A stretch of 64,000 nt of DNA from positions 1,240,001 to 1,304,000 of the forward strand of contig NZ_CP034930.1 of assembly GCF_004014855.1 (NCBI RefSeq), read 5' to 3'. Position numbers and translations under genes: made by a program. Source of the stretch: Apibacter raozihei. GTDB taxonomy: Bacteria > Bacteroidota > Bacteroidia > Flavobacteriales > Weeksellaceae. Positions 61,705 to 64,000 of the stretch are shown here, in pieces. Position 1 is the first letter of the stretch; every line of letters begins with the position of its first letter. Under the pieces are notes generated by a model. It did no database searches. It saw nothing but the letters and a program-made list of their open reading frames with translations, and was not told the DNA's origin.

Positions 61705-61729
61705 TAAAGCCGGTACTAGACCGGCTTTA
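61705..61729 (-). terminator. Terminator of the ftsZ-yqeY operon
   Basis: A 10-bp perfect stem (TAAAGCCGGT with ACCGGCTTTA), loop ACTAG, is followed on the minus strand by AT-rich DNA beginning TTATTATTT. It lies 16 bp after the yqeY stop. The U-tract is interrupted, so the strength is uncertain. Confidence 0.75.
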
Positions 61730-61745
61730 AAAACAAAAGATAATA

Positions 61746-62192
61746 TTAGGACAACAACTTCCTAACAGTTTCTGAAATTATTTTTCCATCTGCTTTACCT
61801 TGTAATTTTTTGGTTGCAGCACCCATTACCTTTCCAAGATCTTTAATGTCTTTGGCCTCAGTTTCTTCTATAATTTTTTTTAGTTCAGTTTCCAGATCTT
61901 CAACTGATAACTGAGCAGGTAAAAATTGTTCTATAACTTTTGATTGAGCAAGTTCGTTTTCTGCTAATTCCTCCCTTTGATTAGCTTTAAATTGCTCGTA
62001 AGCCTCTTTTCTTTGCTTCACTAGCCTTTGTAATAGGGCAATTTCCTGTTCCGGTGAAACTTCGCTTGTTGTACCATCCGTTTTTAAAAGTAATAGTTGA
62101 GACTTAATTGCACGCAGGGACTCAAGAGCTACTTTATCCTTTTCTTTCATTGCGATTTTCATCGCATCCATTATTTTACTTTCTAAACTCAT
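61746..62192 (-). CDS. GatB/YqeY domain protein
   Basis: A 148-aa cytoplasmic protein of the YqeY family, related to the C-terminal tRNA-binding domain of GatB. It has an N-terminal helix with MKIAMKEKDKVALESLRAIKSQ and the QLVKQRKEAYEQF-like segment. The C-terminal DIKDLGKVMGAATKKLQGKADG, quoted here in part, is the family hallmark. Its precise function is not established; a link with tRNA amidation is presumed. It lies 27 bp after ftsZ, a gene order common in Flavobacteriia. Confidence 0.9.
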   Translation of the reverse strand: MSLESKIMDAMKIAMKEKDKVALESLRAIKSQLLLLKTDGTTSEVSPEQEIALLQRLVKQRKEAYEQFKANQREELAENELAQSKVIEQFLPAQLSVEDLETELKKIIEETEAKDIKDLGKVMGAATKKLQGKADGKIISETVRKLLS

Positions 62193-62219
62193 AAAATTTT
62201 TTTTTTAGTAGTCTTAATA

Positions 62220-64000
62220 TTAGTCAACATTGTCATGAAAAAAGTTATTAGGACGAATCTGTATTTCATTCGATTTTTTATTGAAATATATATCCGAATT
62301 TTGATTAGAATCTATAGTTTCATCTAAATCAATTCCCTGTCTTAAATAGGCAGGAACTTTTTCCACTTCATCAACATTTTGTTTAGCAAGACCCTGAAAT
62401 TTACTGTTTAATTTTTTTAATCTTTCTCTTCTTTCCTGAATTTTTCTTTCCATTAAGAAATTCAGTTCTTCTGAACTTTGAGGATTTTGACTATCTGTTT
62501 CCTGTATCGGATGTTTAGTTTGAATCTCTTCTGTTCTGATGTATTCGGTTTTAGGTTCCTCTTTAACCTCTACCGGTTGTATGTTTTTTTCTATTTCAGC
62601 CTGTAAATTTATTTTTTGCGTAAAATCGTCAGCTTCATCAAGAGTAAAAATAGTTGTTTGATTAGTTACCGTGGGTTCGGGAGGAGTATCTTCTCTATTT
62701 TCAGTACTAAAAGAGGAAGTTGCTGGTCCCTGTCCTACAGAAGTATTATTTGTAGGAAATTCTTTTTTTATAATATTCATTTCATCTTCAAAATTGAAAG
62801 ATGGGATAATAGGGTCAGGACGATTAGAAATACCGAATGTTGTGATTTCTTCTTCATCTTCAAGTGTAATTATTCTTTGTGGTGGTTCCTCGTCTTGCTT
62901 AGATGGCTGAACTTGTTGCTTTACAGGGCTGGAAATAATTTGAGGCTCATCATTTTTTTTCGTATCTGAAGAAAGATTTCTTGAACTAATGTTTAAAGTT
63001 CCTGAAGTAAGCATATCATCGGTTAATGTATGGACTATTTTTTCCTGTTCTTTTCCGCTGTGTCTCTCATCATCTACAGGAAAACCTGTAGCAATGACAG
63101 TTACGCTGATATTATCTCCAAGACTTTCATCTTCACCAATACCCATGATAATATTCGTACTGTTTCCTGCTTCAGACTGAATATGATCATTGATTATACC
63201 AATTTCATCAACGGTAATTTCATCGTCTCCCGAAACAATTAGTAATAATACGTTTTTGGCACCAGTTATTTTATTGTCATTCAATAATGGAGAATCAAGT
63301 GCAGCCATAATAGCTTCCTGAGCTTTGTTAGGTCCAGAGGCTATAGCAGAGCCCATAATCGCTGTTCCGCTATCTGCTAAAACGGTTTTAGCATCCCTTA
63401 AATCTATATTTATAGAGTAATTTTTTGTAATTACTTCTGCAATTCCTTTAGCTGCAGTACTTAATACTTCATTCGATTTTGAGAAACCAGATTTGTATCC
63501 TAAGTTTCCGTATAATTCTCTTAATTTATCGTTTTTTACAACGATTAAAGAGTCTACACTTTTTCTTATTTTTTCAAGTCCCTTTTCAGCCTGCTCCAAA
63601 CGTGCACGTCCCTCAAAAGAAAAAGGAATGGTAACAATACCAACGGTCAGTATCCCCATTTCCTTAGCAATTCCTGCTATAATAGGCGCTGCTCCGGTTC
63701 CGGTTCCTCCGCCCATTCCTGCAGTTATAAATACCATTTTGGTTTGTTCCCCCAAAGCATTTTTTATATCATCCATGCTTTCAAGAGCAGCCTGCTCTCC
63801 AATTTCAGGATTAGCACCAGCACCCAATCCTTCCGTCAGGGTATTTCCTAATTGTATTTTGTTGGGAATAGGATTACTGATTAATGCCTGAGCATCTGTA
63901 TTACATACAATAAAATCTACTCCTGTTATTCCTTGGTCGTACATGTATCCCACAGCATTGTTACCTCCGCCTCCTACACCTATCACTTTGATAGCAGAAG
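62220..64000 (-). CDS. ftsZ: Cell division protein FtsZ (N-terminus outside window)
   Basis: The tubulin-like GTPase that forms the division ring. The frame is open to the window edge, where SAIKVIGVGGGGNNAV shows that only the N-terminal 15-25 residues are missing. The GTP-binding motif GGGTGTGAAPIIA, the T7 synergy loop region (DLRDAKTVLADSGTAIMGS) and the C-terminal GTPase-activating domain are intact. A long Glu/Pro/Thr-rich linker of about 250 residues follows, then the conserved VPAYLRQGIDLDE peptide that binds FtsA. The linker is longer than in E. coli, as usual in this class. It is followed by yqeY. Confidence 0.97.
   Translation of the reverse strand, partial: SAIKVIGVGGGGNNAVGYMYDQGITGVDFIVCNTDAQALISNPIPNKIQLGNTLTEGLGAGANPEIGEQAALESMDDIKNALGEQTKMVFITAGMGGGTGTGAAPIIAGIAKEMGILTVGIVTIPFSFEGRARLEQAEKGLEKIRKSVDSLIVVKNDKLRELYGNLGYKSGFSKSNEVLSTAAKGIAEVITKNYSINIDLRDAKTVLADSGTAIMGSAIASGPNKAQEAIMAALDSPLLNDNKITGAKNVLLLIVSGDDEITVDEIGIINDHIQSEAGNSTNIIMGIGEDESLGDNISVTVIATGFPVDDERHSGKEQEKIVHTLTDDMLTSGTLNISSRNLSSDTKKNDEPQIISSPVKQQVQPSKQDEEPPQRIITLEDEEEITTFGISNRPDPIIPSFNFEDEMNIIKKEFPTNNTSVGQGPATSSFSTENREDTPPEPTVTNQTTIFTLDEADDFTQKINLQAEIEKNIQPVEVKEEPKTEYIRTEEIQTKHPIQETDSQNPQSSEELNFLMERKIQERRERLKKLNSKFQGLAKQNVDEVEKVPAYLRQGIDLDETIDSNQNSDIYFNKKSNEIQIRPNNFFHDNVD

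Noticed and set aside
1-64000. CRISPR arrays, tRNA or rRNA genes, phage or integrative element borders
   Set aside because: No evenly spaced short repeats, no CCA-ended cloverleaf, no integrase and no flanking att-like repeats were seen. The check was by eye only.

Overview
The window is about 64 kb of AT-rich chromosome from a member of the Bacteroidota, class Flavobacteriia, most likely a Weeksellaceae-type organism. The genus cannot be fixed from the sequence; an Apibacter- or Chryseobacterium-like lineage would fit. The lineage call rests on several things: a giant secreted protein with a type B type IX secretion (T9SS) sorting domain, Flavobacteriia-specific families (IPExxxVDY, DUF2911, short PspC-like protein ending in VFDL, paired small HTH proteins), putative TAnnTTTG promoter boxes, and secreted proteins starting with the GxGTxxP-type motif common in this class.

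Layout. 1-4102 is a housekeeping operon: end of acpP, fabF, rnc, an IPExxxVDY protein, pyk. It closes with a 21-bp bidirectional terminator. 4167-22227 (minus strand) is the most striking region: a roughly 18 kb lipid/polyketide biosynthetic cluster. It reads MATE exporter, then a seven-gene operon: PKS1 (two NPD-type enoyl-reductase-like units, KS, AT, two PUFA-type ACPs, KR), PKS2 (catalytically dead KS, AT, double-hotdog DH, PPTase), a free ACP, an alpha/beta hydrolase, two tandem GT1 glycosyltransferases and a GT-C-like membrane protein. It looks like a self-activating PUFA-synthase-like machine that makes a glycosylated acyl or polyketide product.

22293-25306 is a histidine kinase followed by two nearly duplicate response regulators. 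25495-28047 holds glnS and a DUF2911 protein. 28094-33140 holds an AraC-type regulator with a membrane domain, two small HTH proteins, a perfect 43-nt palindrome, and an operon of three secreted proteins of unknown function. 33574-36321 has a rhomboid protease and a second two-component system.

36580-43623 is a synthase-type exopolysaccharide operon: YaiO-like outer-membrane protein, processive membrane GT2, glucose-1-phosphate cytidylyltransferase, CDP-glucose 4,6-dehydratase, an SDR sugar reductase/epimerase and a membrane-anchored GH26-like glycosidase. The genes overlap or abut, and the operon is divergent from the two-component system that may control it.

43636-52103 carries a PspC-like protein, a GH32 fructan hydrolase without signal peptide, a plug-less TonB-receptor-like barrel, a 991-aa TPR protein, rsmG and an alpha-carbonic anhydrase lipoprotein. 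52879-61646 holds tex and a 2126-aa T9SS-exported repeat protein. The end (61746-64000) is yqeY and a 5'-truncated ftsZ. I found no tRNA, rRNA, CRISPR array or complete insertion sequence. Several open reading frames begin at GTG or TTG but have a better ATG downstream; the starts given here are the ATG ones.
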